Counted from the stretch's first letter, positions 22,801 through 34,168 are shown. The stretch is DNA of 64,000 bases from Deinandra increscens subsp. villosa (GCA_039602395.1 JBCNJP010000007.1:104396788-104460787); one strand, 5' to 3'. Numbers and translations are program-made. Notes: generated by a model not told the origin, from the sequence alone.

Positions 22801-25800
22801 TGATGGTTCATTTTATCGCAGTTTAGTTGGGGCACTTCAGTATCTTACTATCACCCGCCCGGACCTATCATATGCGGTGCAGCAAATATGCCTGTTTATG
22901 CATGCTCCCCAAGAACCTCATCTTCTGTTTATGAAGCGTGTGCTTCGGTATTTACAGGGTACACTTGATCATGGTCTAACATTCAAAGCTTCTCCTGATG
23001 CCTCTCTGGTTGCCTACTCTGATGCTGACTGGGGTGGCTGTCCTGACACTCGTCGATCTACAAGCGGATATTGTATTTTCATGGGGCGTAATCTTCTATC
23101 ATGGTCCGCCAAGCGACAGCCTACTATTTCCCGATCTAGTGCGGAGGCTGAATATCGTGGGGTCGCCAATGCCGTCGCTGAAGCAACATGGATTCGGAAT
23201 TTGTTGTTCGAGTTGCATCTGCCTATGTCTAAAGCCACAATCGTCTATTGTGACAACGTTTCTGCGGTTTATCTGTCTGACAATCCTATTCAGCATCAGC
23301 GAACTAAACATGTGGAGATGGACATTCATTTTGTACATGAGAAAGTCCAGATTGGGCATGTTCGGGTTCTTCATGTTCCTTCTCCTCATCAGTATGCGGA
23401 CATCTTTACCAAGGGCCTGCCAAGATACTTGTTTGATTCCTTTCATGGCAGCTTGAACGTTTCAGCTTCTCCACGTTTGCGCTGAGGGGGAATATTAGCG
23501 GATATTATTGACTTATTTTAGTATTATGTTTGTTTCCTATTTTTATGCAATCTATTCCTAGTTTAGGGGATAGGAACTTTATTTATATTGGGGGACTTGT
23601 ATTCTATTTTCCAATCAATGAAATTACGATAACTCTCATTATATAGTATTATGTTCATGAATGAAAGTTAAGCAGAAAAATTAATCAAAGATCTGAATTT
23701 CTCCCTAAATTTCTTTCAGGTTTCCTTCCTATTTTCTAACTTGGCCATTGAATCATCGATCGATCCACATCATTTTGATACACAGCCCATAAAATAAACA
23801 TAATTGCTTAGTGATGTAGTGTATAACTGTATATCTGTAGTGGCAAATTGTAATCATGACTCTTTTGCAACAGATTCTATTAAAATACTCTTAGAGGACA
23901 AAATGACGGTGGTTGACAATTGGTTGTATTAAAAATGGGTTTTAAATCAGAAAAAAAGAACAATCCTATAGGAGTAGCAAATGGGTAAGGAATAAACAGA
24001 TATAATCGTTCTCATCATTTGAAGTGGACTATGGAGGGTGTGTGCTCAGTGATTACAAAATGGGAGACATACCCCACTTTTACTTCCAAAATAAAAAGTT
24101 ACAGGTACTTTTCATCAACTATAGGAAGTAAAATTGTGCTTAAAAGGAAATCTGTCAATTTGGAACCAAAAAAGAATTTCATAGACTCGTAACTCGTTAA
24201 TTTGCTAGTGTCATCCATTCAACAACTAATAAGGAACACTATCATCAAATTTAGGCATACCACAGATGAGACCAAGACCATATTGCCATCCCTATATGCA
24301 AAATTCTCAAATATGATAAATTGTGCAAGGTTTATCGGTTGTAGCTCGATGTGGTTCTAGCTCTTATGCATTCCATTTTTATCAGTTAAAGAGCATCAGA
24401 GAACGTGTGCATTATAATGTCCTAGTGTTATAACCTGATTACTAGACCAAAGCTACAAACAGTTGCTTGATAAAAGGACCTCCATTACAAAGTAGCATAA
24501 ACAGATTACTAGGCCTTGATTGTAATCATGTATAGAAAAGAAAAGGATGACAGCAAAGAAGAGGATAACAGCAGATGAGGAGCTCAGAAATCGAAAGTCC
24601 GGTTGTATTCATAAGCATGTTGATAGTAAAAGAAAGACAATGTACAACTGGTAAAGTAGCAAACAAGAAGTTAAAATTTATAAGCATGCTGATAGTAGGA
24701 ACTAATTCAACTATCAGGAATCAGGACTAAGCTGCTATGGAAGTTTAGCTATTAACCAGTGGAAGATCATGGGTCATGAGAGATGTTCATTCAGAGCTAT
24801 GGGATTTGTCAAGTACAAAATTATGAAACTGCACATCTTTCAGGACTGTTAAACACTTCCTATACCATGGCTTCAATGTTGGAAAGTCTGATTAACATTC
24901 CGTGACAAAATATCTAAAGCTGGTAGACTATATGTGGACCTGGTTTTAGTAGATCGTTTGAGCACATATGCTAACTTCTATATAGCAGTATGTAGCCTAT
25001 AAACTCAAACTGCAAGACAAGGCCAGATTCCATTATGTCCATTAAGAACTTGCCCAGTTGGATCTACAGATGGCTATTGGCATAGCCTACATAACCATCT
25101 TAATTAAAAAAAGGGTCAGGATAAATATGTTTTCTATGGTGGACTGGAGATCTTAACGCAGTTGTCTAGTACCTTGTAGAATTTAGATATGTTTATCACC
25201 TAATTTCCTCAATTCAACCCATGATCACTTAGAAACAAGGTGTTACAACTATTTTAGTGGAATACTACGGTGACTTTTGACACTTGACTGTAAGATTAAG
25301 CGAAAAACTTAGATGCTAGAAACGTTCTCTCTATCTATACATCCTCACATTCCTACTATTATCTGTATTAATCTGCAAATATACAGTGAGAGCAATTTAA
25401 TCAAGTGATCAGATGAAGGACTGATCACAACCAATGAGAGTGAAGGTCCGATCAACATTTCAACAACCAGTAGCTTTATACAGGATAAGTTCAATCGACA
25501 AAACTCAAACACTTACAGATCACAAAATCAAAAACCAAATCAACACAAAATCACAATTACGCAATCACAAATCGGCAAATACGCGTAATCTAAGTAAAAT
25601 CAATGAAATATGTAGAAATGGAANNNNNNNNNNNNNNNNNNNNNNNNNNNNNNNNNNNNNNNNNNNNNNNNNNNNNNNNNNNNNNNNNNNNNNNNNNNNN
25701 NNNNNNNNNNNNNNNNNNNNNNNNNNNNNNNNNNNNNNNNNNNNNNNNNNNNNNNNNNNNNNNNNNNNNNNNNNNNNNNNNNNNNNNNNNNNNNNNNNNN

Positions 25801-28127
25801 NNNNNNNNNNNNNNNNNNNNNNNNNNNNNNNNNNNNNNNNNNNNNNNNNNNNNNNNNNNNNNNNNNNNNNNNNNNNNNNNNNNNNNNNNNNNNNNNNNNN
25901 NNNNNNNNNNNNNNNNNNNNNNNNNNNNNNNNNNNNNNNNNNNNNNNNNNNNNNNNNNNNNNNNNNNNNNNNNNNNNNNNNNNNNNNNNNNNNNNNNNNN
26001 NNNNNNNNNNNNNNNNNNNNNNNNNNNNNNNNNNNNNNNNNNNNNNNNNNNNNNNNNNNNNNNNNNNNNNNNNNNNNNNNNNNNNNNNNNNNNNNNNNNN
26101 NNNNNNNNNNNNNNNNNNNNNNNTAAAATAAACATAATTGCTTAGTGATGTAGTGTATAACTGTATATCTGTAGTGGCAAATTGTAATCATGACTCTTTT
26201 GCAACAGGTTCTATCAAAATACTCTTAGAGGACAAAATGGCGGTGGTTGACAATTGGTTGTATTAAAAATGGGTTTTAAATCAGAAAAAAGAACAATCCT
26301 ATAGGAGTAGCAAATGAGTAAGGAATAAACAGATATAATCGTTCTCATCATTTGAAGTGGACTATTGAAGGTATGTGCTCAGTGATTACAAAATGGCAGA
26401 CATACCCCACTTTTTACTTCCAAAATAAAAAGTTACAGGTACTTTTCATCAACGATAGGAAGTAAAATTGTGCTCAAAAGGAAAACTGTCAATTTGGAAC
26501 CAAGAAAGCATTTCATAGACTCGTTAATTTGCTAGTGTCTGCCATTCAACAACAGATAAAGAACACTATCATCATAATCAGGCATACCACACATGAGACC
26601 AAGACCATATTGCCATCCCTATATGCAAAATTCTCAAATATGATCAATTGTGCAAGGTTTATCGGTTGTAACTTGATGTGCTTCTAGCTCTTATGCATTC
26701 CATTTTTATAGTTAAAGAGCATCAGAGAATGTGTGCATAACCTGGTTACTAGACCAGAGCTAAAAACAGTTGCTTGATACAAGGGCCCCCATTACAAAGT
26801 AGCATAAACAGATTACTAAGCCTTGATTGTAATCATGTATAGAAAAGAAAAGGACGACAGCAAAGAAGAGAATAACAGCAGATGAAGAGCTCGGAAATCG
26901 GAAGTCTGGTTGTGTTCATAAGGATGTTGATAGTAAAAGAAAGACAATGTACAACTGGTAAAGTAGCAAACAAGAAGTTAAAATTTATAAGCATGTTGAT
27001 AGTAGGAACTAATTCACCTATCAGTAATCAGGACTAAGCTGCTATGGAAGTTTAGCTATTCACCAGTGGAAGATCATGGGTCATGAGAGATGTTCATTCA
27101 GAGCTATGGGATATGTCAAGTACAAATTCATGAAACTGCACATCTTTTAGGACTGTTAACCACTTCCTATACCATGGCTTGAATGTTGGAAAGTCTGATT
27201 AACATTCAGTGACAAAATATCTAAAGCTGGTAGACTATATGTGGACCTGGTTTTAGTAGATCGTTTGAGCACATATGCTAACTTCTATATAGCAGTATGT
27301 AGCCTATAAACTCAAACTGCAAGACAAGGCCAAATTCCATTATGTCCATTAAGAACTTGCCCAGTTGGACCTACAGATGGCTATTGGCATAGCCTACATA
27401 ACCATCTTAATTAAAAAAAGGGTCAGGATAAATATGTTTTCTATGGTGGACTGGAGATCTTAACGCAGTTGTCTAGTACCTTGTAGAATTTAGATATGTT
27501 TATCACCTAATTTCCTCAATTCAACCCATGATCACTTAGAAACAAGGTGTTACAACTATTTTAGTGGAATACTACGGTGACTTTTGACACTTGACTGTAA
27601 GATTAAGCGAAAAACTTAGATGCTAGAAACGTTCTCTCTATCTATACATCCTCACATTCCTACTATTATCTGTATTAATCTGCAAATATACAGTGAGAGC
27701 AATTTAATCAAGTGATCAGATGAAGGACTGATCACAACCAATGAGAGTGAAGGTCCGATCAACATTTCAACAACCAGTAGCTTTATACAGGATAAGTTCA
27801 ATCGACAAAACTCAAACACTTACAGATCACAAAATCAAAAACCAAATCAACACAAAATCACAATTACGCAATCACAAATCGGCAAATACGCGTAATCTAA
27901 GTAAAATCAATGAAATATGTAGAAATGGAAATAAAACGAGAGGATTGACCTGGCAAGTTAATGTCGACACCGAATACGCCGCCCTCGTAAGGAGTGGAGA
28001 CGGGGCCGGGGATGGTGGCGGTGAGGTGGCGAATGTCGTTCTCGTCCGGCACTAAGCTCATGCCTAATATGCTTTGATCTTTGTTGAAATGCGCCAATTC
28101 CCTCTGAATCCTTGTTGCATCAGCCAT
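16883..28127 (-). CDS. Ubiquitin-conjugating enzyme E2 with C-terminal UBA domain (UBC27-like)
   Basis: Five coding exons on the minus strand: 28127-27950, 17595-17547, 17437-17278, 17196-17107 and 16990-16883. All four introns are GT-AG and the phases join cleanly. The product is 194 residues (Arabidopsis UBC27 is of similar length). The UBC fold covers 1-150, with HPN at 77-79 and the ubiquitin-accepting Cys88 in AICLDIL. A UBA domain (about 160-194, KLVEMGFPESLVKK) distinguishes this type from other plant E2s. The enzyme takes ubiquitin from E1 and passes it on with an E3. The start is the ATG before ADATRIQ; an in-frame GTG three codons upstream is not used. Intron 1 is about 10.35 kb as assembled because it holds a Copia element, a MITE and the duplicated sequence around the gap. 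The coding sequence is intact. Confidence 0.88.
17788..18064. mobile_element. MITE in UBC27 intron 1
   Basis: Flanked by TTA on both sides (17785-17787, 18065-18067). The left end TAGCATCTGCAGTC resembles the inverted right end GAGCATTTACAATG, a common plant PIF/Harbinger-type MITE terminus. The ends are divergent, so the boundary call is moderate. Confidence 0.45.
18692..18837 (+). repeat. 5' LTR of the intronic Copia element
   Basis: 146 bp, starting TATTAGCGGATATTATTG and ending ACTCTCA. It differs from the 3' LTR at three positions by eye (about 98% identity). The primer-binding site follows directly. Confidence 0.9.
18838..18851 (+). other. Primer-binding site (initiator Met tRNA)
   Basis: TGGTTATCAGAGCC directly follows the 5' LTR. 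It matches the usual plant initiator-Met PBS TGGTATCAGAGC with one inserted base. Confidence 0.75.
18900..20030 (+). pseudogene. Copia gag remnant
   Basis: The frame reads through typical Copia gag (UBN2-like) sequence: a tryptophan-containing NWAKLFKNHL block, LDALILQWIYSTVSDEI, and later MVRGLPAEYDTIGAI. In-frame stops occur near 19000 and 19135, and the frame is lost after about 19670. No complete zinc knuckle is seen. Non-functional. Confidence 0.8.
20045..23485 (+). pseudogene. Copia pol remnant (protease, integrase, RT, RNase H)
   Basis: The protease motif MDTGASSH lies at about 20090. A 279-bp MITE interrupts the pre-integrase region. The integrase core keeps its acidic residues, but the second-Asp motif reads CDLGGEF where CDNGGEF is usual. 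RT has YVDDIV near 22530. RNase H has YSDADWGG and AEAEYRG. Frames change near 21355, 22015 and 22790, and a stop lies at about 22566. The last part ends at a stop just before the polypurine tract GAGGGGGAA and the 3' LTR. Confidence 0.85.
20464..20742. mobile_element. hAT-type MITE nested in Copia pol
   Basis: 279 bp with terminal repeats CAGGGGCGGACCTA and (inverted) CAGGGGCGGATTTA. A perfect 8-bp target duplication ACTGCTGC lies at 20456-20463 and 20743-20750. Eight-base duplications and CAGGGGCGG ends are typical of hAT MITEs. It entered after the Copia element did. Confidence 0.88.
23493..23638 (+). repeat. 3' LTR of the intronic Copia element
   Basis: 146 bp, preceded by the polypurine tract GAGGGGGAA. 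It is followed by the TTATA target duplication. Confidence 0.9.
23790..25623. repeat. Left copy of a 1.8-kb sequence flanking the assembly gap
   Basis: Matches 26124-27930 in the same orientation. The first part shows scattered substitutions and short indels; from about 25090 on the copies look identical by eye. It stops at the first N, 20 bases short of where UBC27 exon 1 would end. Most likely the overlapping end of one contig. Confidence 0.9.
25624..26123. other. Assembly gap of exactly 500 N
   Basis: A round 500-N run is a placeholder used by scaffolding software, so its true length is unknown and may be zero or negative. Open frames running through it have no meaning. Confidence 0.98.
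26124..27930. repeat. Right copy of the 1.8-kb sequence flanking the gap
   Basis: Begins directly after the N run at the base matching 23790 and continues without interruption into UBC27 exon 1. All of it is intronic. This copy carries the real junction to the exon. Confidence 0.9.
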
Positions 28128-28213
28128 TTCGTTCACAAATGTAACAGAAGAGATCTGAGAATCTTCTTCACTATTATATGGGTGCTGCTTGCTGTGGGTT
28201 TTACAGATGTGAG

Positions 28214-28222
28214 AAACCCTAA
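28214..28222 (+). promoter_or_regulatory. Telo-box upstream of UBC27
   Basis: AAACCCTAA lies about 90 bp upstream of the UBC27 start. Telo-boxes are common in leaders and proximal promoters of plant housekeeping genes. A TATATATA stretch at about 28334-28341 could be the TATA box. Both calls rest on sequence and position only. Confidence 0.4.
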
Positions 28223-28344
28223 TCGGATTTCCCTTTTAGGTCCTGTCCATTGAACAAACGAAGTTTCCCTTCATTTAATTACTACCTTCAGCTTTTGATC
28301 TACGCTTTCGTGCGAGTCTATGCTATACAGCCTATATATATGTA

Positions 28345-29563
28345 GTGCTCCTTTCCATTTTTTAAAACTTTTTATTCTTATTTTTATTTTTTATTATTTA
28401 TCTTTTACCTATCTTAATGTCTAAGCGTTAAAATAACGCTTAGGTTATAAACGATCTGAGTTTGAGAGGAACTTCGCTCGATTTGGTTTAGCTCATAAAC
28501 AATCCTAGTGGTGCTGAATCCGAAAGTGTATGTTTTTTATTGAGAAATGACATGTTGGCATTTTTGTATGAAAAAAGGTGTTATTACCCTATATACAAAT
28601 ATAAACTTGGATGATTAATGTGAATATGGCGCTAAAGTGTTTTGTCATTTTTCATTTAATAGTTGCTACAGTGTGTGTGTTAATAGTAGTTATAGTCTTT
28701 AAACTATATTTTTACGGGTGTTTGTGTTTTCGTCTTTATCACGCATTTTTTCTCTTTTGCAGTCCCCATGGCAACGCGTGGGTCCTCAAAAACTATATTC
28801 TCACATTTTCGTGCGAGTTACTTGTGTTTACTCGAATCGTATTTGAGTTTTGAATCCAAATCGACTTTCTATGTTTTAATTTGAATTCACTTTAAAAAAT
28901 CTAATCTAAATCCTAATAAACATGAAACACAATAAGTAGGTGGATATAAATGTGTAACGTCATAGATAAGCACGCAATAATGCAAAACATGATGGGTAGG
29001 TGTAAACGTGTCTTATTGTGCGTGGGTGATTTATAAGTTGTATCATTATAGGTAGGTTTTTTTTAACAACTAAATTTTACACCAACCAGTCTTTAACGGG
29101 ACTTGAACCCTTGATCTCAAGAGGACCAACCCCTTAACTCCAATGACTTTGCCAATTGGACTCACTTATGTAGGTGATTAATAATATATGTCACCATGGG
29201 CAAGTCAACATAAACAATGGGTAGGTCAATAACAACATGTATCACCATGTATAGGTGAAATTATAATTGTAATGTGTCTTGACGTACAATATCAACCCAA
29301 ATTCGCTTGCTTAAGACATGACAGTTTAATAACGAGAATACATGTGGTTATCTCTAAAAACTGGTGACATGGTTACATAAACATATTATTATAGCCAGAC
29401 TTTTAACAGCAATGAGATTATGCAAGTATGTGTGACAACAAAGTTTTAACATGAAAATTTTCAAACATTAGAATGAATCTGAAAAAGTGGATACCGTTGG
29501 AACAAAGGTGTGAGGATTGTCGAACTTGAAAAGCGTACAAAAATGCTATATTTTGAGCACATG
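28345..29563. other. Intergenic between UBC27 and tubulin cofactor A
   Basis: These two minus-strand genes are separated by about 1.2 kb. Apart from a SINE-like element (29058-29169) I see no feature. The open frame at 28611-28853 has no recognisable domain and looks accidental. Confidence 0.4.
29058..29169 (-). mobile_element. tRNA-derived SINE
   Basis: On the minus strand there is an A-box-like TTGGCAAAGTCATTGG, a B-box GGGTTCAAGTCCCG about 30 bases on, and an A-rich tail (T run at 29058-29064 on the plus strand). Flanking GTAGGT at 29052-29057 and 29170-29175 may be the target duplication. It cannot fold into a full tRNA: there is no proper acceptor stem. Confidence 0.6.
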
Positions 29564-30796
29564 CTAAGATTCTGCGGTTTCAAATAACTTCTCAACATCA
29601 ACAACAGTGCTTTCGGCTTCAGTGACTTCAGGTCCTTCCTTTTGGTTTGCTTCTTCCAGCTCAGCCTGAAATCAGCATAGCCAGTCTCATATTTATCGCA
29701 CAAAAAGGCCAGGCTCATGATATATCAAACATTAACATAAGTGGCAATGGTAGCAAATTTAACCCACTTTATTACAAAATGGTTTGATTTGGGTTATGTT
29801 GTATCACTTAATTCTTAAGTCTTGGCCCAGAATTGGTAAATAGACACAGGAACAAACAATTTTGTAGGAAAACTCTCCAGGACTCTTTTCTTGTTTTTAT
29901 TAAGAAAACCACAAATTACAAAGATCCCTAACCAAATCTATTTATAGTAGAAAATAAACCTTGGAAAACATAAAAACCTATTCTAGACTCAATCTCTTAA
30001 ATTAGGAAACTAAATTAATAAATAAATACTAATAATCATCTAGACTGCTTCTTACCCTTTCACATGTGAAGCAATTAGAATTAACTCCAACATTAATGGC
30101 TAAATCAAATTTAACCCAAATTGTATTTCCAAAAGCTATATGTGGGTCCGGGAAGGGTAGGATGAGGTCAAACACTCGAACCTTTCATCTATCTCACAAG
30201 ATATGATATTTCTACATAGCATATAGGGAGTTTTGCCAAAAATTTATCATTTCATTATGTACCATCATTATGTATAGCCGTATACACTAATTTTACAGAA
30301 TTTACCACACTAGAATAAAATTAAAAAACAAACTGCATACCAATATTCCTTTTAGGTCAGCTAGTGAGGACTTTAGACGTTTGCGACAATCAGGAATCAT
30401 CATCCTTGATTCAGCCAACACATTTTCCTGTTCAAATAAATAGAAAAAAAAAATCTTTAATCAAAGAAAACGGGTCAATCACAACTTCATCTAATCATCT
30501 TTCTTGCAAGCTACTAAATGAACAAATATTAATAAAAAAATAGTAGCAAAAGTGAAGATATTGTTACTCAGTGCTGAAATACATCTTTTAAAAAGAATTT
30601 ACAACTTTATTGACATAACGAGTGAGATGTATATGAAGTTTACCTGCTGCTTAAGATCATAAGGATCAGCACCCTTCTCCTTCATGTCAGCTGTCTTGGC
30701 TGCTTCCCTCTCAACCTCTTTCTCATAAGAATGCAGCTCCTTGACTATGCGTTTGCATGCTGCTGTCTTGATTTTAAGATTCCTAATAGTTGCCAT
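29564..30796 (-). CDS. Tubulin-binding (folding) cofactor A
   Basis: Three coding exons, 30796-30644, 30427-30341 and 29665-29564, all joined at GT-AG sites in phase 0. They encode 113 residues, the length of Arabidopsis TBCA (KIESEL). The start MATIRNLKIKT and the blocks CKRIVKELHSYEKEVERE, DPYDLKQQ and ESRMMIPDCRKRL are diagnostic. The protein is a small three-helix coiled-coil chaperone that holds beta-tubulin during tubulin heterodimer folding in the cytosol. A 5'UTR exon probably ends at 32082 (CAG followed by GTACAT), giving a leader intron of about 1.26 kb that contains a MITE. Nothing is broken. Confidence 0.93.
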
Positions 30797-31064
30797 ATTT
30801 CTCTATAGCAATTGTTGCCTACCAATGGATAAATTGTAAATACAAAAACAGTTCACTGTACAATAATACATTCCTTCCACACAACACTAAACCAATTCAA
30901 GTTTGGCAACTCTAAGCCTAGTACTTTGCAGATTAAAACTCGTCTAATACAGAGTCAGTTTTAAGTAGAGAACTACATAAAACACTTGTGCATGTTGCTT
31001 TAAGTGTGATACATTATAAGGTGGTTATGTAACCGCATAACCACCACCTCTCTTTCTCTCACCC

Positions 31065-31401
31065 AGTGGCGGATCCACCTAGGACCCAATAGGGGTCCTA
31101 GGCACCCATTTAAGTTGCAAATTTTAGTGGTAATTCCTTGAACCGAATGACTAAGGCACCTAATTTTTTTTCCGAGGCACCCAAGGTTGAAAATGGCTTC
31201 TTTTTAGTTGTTTTTGCCACCAAGACACCCAAGGTTTGTGAAAACAACTTCATTTTAGCTGTTTTTGCACCCAAGGCGCCCAAAGTTATCAAATTCTTGA
31301 ATAAAAATGACTTTTTTAAAGTTTTTTTTTATTTATTTATGTTATCTTTACTGATTTTTTTTACACCCACTGAACAAATTTTCTGGATCCGCCATTGCTA
31401 G
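31065..31401. mobile_element. hAT-type MITE in the TBCA 5'UTR intron
   Basis: 337 bp with AGTGGCGGATCC at the left and the inverted match AATGGCGGATCCAG near the right end. The 8-bp target duplication TCTCACCC lies at 31057-31064 and 31402-31409. The interior repeats GCACCCAAGG-type words. Its ends resemble those of the MITE inside the Copia element (GGGGCGGA), so the two may belong to related families. Confidence 0.8.
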
Positions 31402-32081
31402 TCTCACCCAGTATTTCTATAGGCCATTATATACAAGTGCATAAACGGCTGTGAATTTAATATTTGCTCGTAATGAACACTCATCTATACCTCAAATCAT
31501 TTAGTTGCATAGTTTTTAAAGCGTAGCATTCGTATTTATCATATTACTTGTCTATTTTTTCTAAAGCATAAAATAATTCTTTTCAGATTATAAGTACAAA
31601 AAATAAAGTAATCCACCATTATTTTAGTTCACTTATTAGACGTTTTCCATGGTTGTACAAAGATTAATGTGAAAGAATAAAACTAGTTGCAACTTGCAAG
31701 TGTGAGTTACTGTATTCTATACAAAAGCACATAGCAAAAATCCATGAGATAATTCTGCAATTATAAGCTCATGAAAAAAGAAATTAACAAATAAATAATT
31801 TAGTTGCAGTAGATCGTATGAAACGACGAACGATCATTATAATCTATCATACATTTGCGAATAAACAGGAAATAATGAAGGCTAGATCAGGTAGAAAGGT
31901 AAGCAAGTAAACTCCATTGCCACATTTAGAGATTATGAAATCCGCATATATTAGAAACCTAATTTTGACTAATACGAAGTATAATCAATTAATCATACAA
32001 TAATTTTGATAAATACGCAGCAGGATCGTACAATTTTCCTTAAATCTGTAAAACTAATGATCGAAAAACGGAGGATATGTA

Positions 32082-32150
32082 CCTGCAATGACGAATCGAG
32101 TGATGATCTGCAAACAGCAAGTGGTTTGCGCCTTGCTCTGTGTAGAAGGG
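32082..32150 (-). other. Probable 5'UTR exon of TBCA
   Basis: On the minus strand a leader-like stretch (CACAGAGCAAGGCGCAAACC) ends in ATTGCAG followed by GTACATATCC, a good donor. A matching acceptor (GGTAG) lies about 30 bases upstream of the TBCA ATG. Inferred from splice signals only. Confidence 0.4.
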
Positions 32151-32151
32151 C

Positions 32152-33930
32152 CTAAAAATCACTTTTTTTTTTTTTTTTTTGCAAACAATTTAGACTAGTT
32201 TAATTTATTTTATGAAAATGTAATATTTTTTTATCAACTTATTTATTTTTAAAAGATTTAAAAGAGTTGAGAAAGGAGTGGAAGATTTGTATGGTAAAAA
32301 TATAAAAATCTGATAGGTTTATAGAGGAGAAAAGGAAAAAAAATAATTTGAATTTACCGTTTTTCAACACTAGAGTTTTTAAAACTTAATATCAACATCA
32401 TATCGCACTATTATAACTATCACGCTGGAAGAAACTTTTGTCATTATATAGCCCAGAGAGTGTTGTTTGGGGCGTTATAGGTACACTTAACGCCCACTAC
32501 ACATAGCCTAAGTTTTAACTGAATAAATCAATAAACCCAAATTCAAACAAAGCACACTAAGTTAAAACAAAAAAAAAAACTTATTTACCACCGTCTCATG
32601 ATAACACTCTATAAAAAAACGAATAACAAAATTCCACGAATGTGGGAATTACATTTTCCAGGTTATGATTGTATATGCTAATATACTCATAGTCTCACAG
32701 TTAAAGATGTCATGTGTCAATACTTGGTTAGACTACGTGATAGTAGCCCTTCCTAAGGGTTATCTAGTCAACATACCACATCAGCTATCCCTAGCCATTT
32801 CTTTTATATTTTTGTATAATAAATTAATTCTATTATAATAAATTGTTTCTTTTATAACATTATTAATTAAAGTAAATTAATTATAAAAAGTAACTAATTA
32901 TTTAGAACTTGCATAAAATAAAACCTAAATTACAAGAATATAAATACATAAATTAAACCTAAATTACAACAATATATATACATAAGTTAAAACCAAATCA
33001 CAACAATTTAATCCTAAATTAGAAAACAATTTAAACCTAAAGTAGAACAATTTAATCAAGGCAAGACGTAATTTCTCTCAAATCACAGCACATAGTGCTT
33101 TGTGTGATGCTCTTGTTGCTTCACTCATTTGGCTAAACGTAATTTCTTCTCCTCCAACTCAATAACTTTTCAATTGTTGTTTGTTTCATCTTGTTGGTCT
33201 TTTGAAGATAATTTATAAACGTCATCTTTTGGTCTACCCAATTTGAAGATCCAACTTTACCTTTCATCTTAGCCAGTGCTTTGGTCTTGTGCCTCCTCAT
33301 TGGACGTGGTGGAGGAGTCTCTTCAATGTGAATTTCATCATCGTCATCACCATCACCACTCTAAAATCACCATCAAGAAGAGTATCACCAAAGTTGGTGT
33401 CTGATCCCGTGCTTGTTGTCTTTATTCTTATTATCATCCTCATCGTTTAAGAGTTGAGTGAATGATTTCTAGTGTGGATTCATGGTTTAGTAAAGATTTT
33501 GAGAGAGTGTGAAGAAGATGAATCTTGGGTGTGAAATTGTTTGAGGCTGTGATTTATTTAGAAAGATTAAGAAACTAGTCGTTAGGAAAAAAAATAACCA
33601 CTACATAATTAAACAAGTAAAAAGGAAATTAAAATTATTAATAAAAACTATATATTTTTAATTATGACCATTATTAATTAAAAATTAAAAAAATCAAAAA
33701 TTTAAATTATTTAAGTATATGATGATTGGAATAAAAAAAAAGAAACAAAAGAAAATTAAAATCAGATGGGCCCCACAAAAAACACGCCCTTGATTATGGG
33801 CTTGGAGCCAAGGGTGGCAGCCCCTATTCCCTCCCCATCGCAGTCCTTTCGAAGGACGGAGCCAAGTAAGCATCAGGCGACATCAAGGGTGTTGCGTTAC
33901 GTCTGGTCTTAGTTTCTTATGCAAGTCATT
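32152..33930 (-). pseudogene. Degraded region with a transposon-accessory-like coding trace
   Basis: A poly-T run (32161-32180) is followed by AT-rich DNA. On the minus strand at about 33470-33150 a broken reading gives acidic D/E-rich sequence, then ETPPPRPMRRHKTKALAKMK and GKVGSSNW. This resembles the plant Myb/SANT, 'no apical meristem-associated' proteins that often accompany PIF/Harbinger transposons. Several stops interrupt it. A GC-richer block at 33770-33900 could be the element end. Identification is tentative. Confidence 0.3.
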
Positions 33931-33955
33931 TTCTTTTAAATTTAGATTAAACTAG

Positions 33956-34051
33956 ATTTCGCTTGCGCACTCTTGTTTCACATTGGGGCACGAACCTAGT
34001 TATATTTCGCTTGCGCACTCTTGTTTCACATTGGGGCACAGACCTAGTTAT
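33956..34051. repeat. Tandem duplication, 2 x 48 bp
   Basis: Two nearly identical 48-bp units starting ATTTCGCTTGCGCACTC and ending ACCTAGTTAT. The reverse complement of the first unit's edge reads GTGCGCAAGCGAAATCTAGT, which resembles a Helitron 3' end; I did not find a matching 5' end. Confidence 0.7.
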
Positions 34052-34168
34052 ATAACAAATGGGCGAAAACTTAAACGAAGACACATAATAATAAACATAA
34101 TGTTAACAAAATAAAACCTACAAGCAAAACAATAAAAAACGCAATGATAACAAAAATGAGTAACTTTG

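Larger units (their letters stand above)
18692..23638 (+). mobile_element. Decayed Copia LTR retrotransposon (short LTR) inside UBC27 intron 1
   Basis: 4,947 bp with 146-bp LTRs and a 5-bp target duplication TTATA at 18687-18691 and 23639-23643. Domain order is gag, protease, integrase, reverse transcriptase, RNase H, hence Copia. Very short LTRs and the RT style suggest the Ale/Retrofit lineage. The LTRs start TA instead of TG. Coding is destroyed by gag stops, frameshifts and a MITE. It lies opposite in orientation to the host gene. Confidence 0.92.

Noticed and set aside
25434..26191. Long open frames across the N run
   Set aside because: They exist only because N is read as an unknown residue; there is no sequence behind them.
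29090..29165. Possible tRNA gene on the minus strand
   Set aside because: B-box and A-box words are present but there is no acceptor stem or anticodon arm that pairs; an A-rich tail and flanking repeats fit a SINE.
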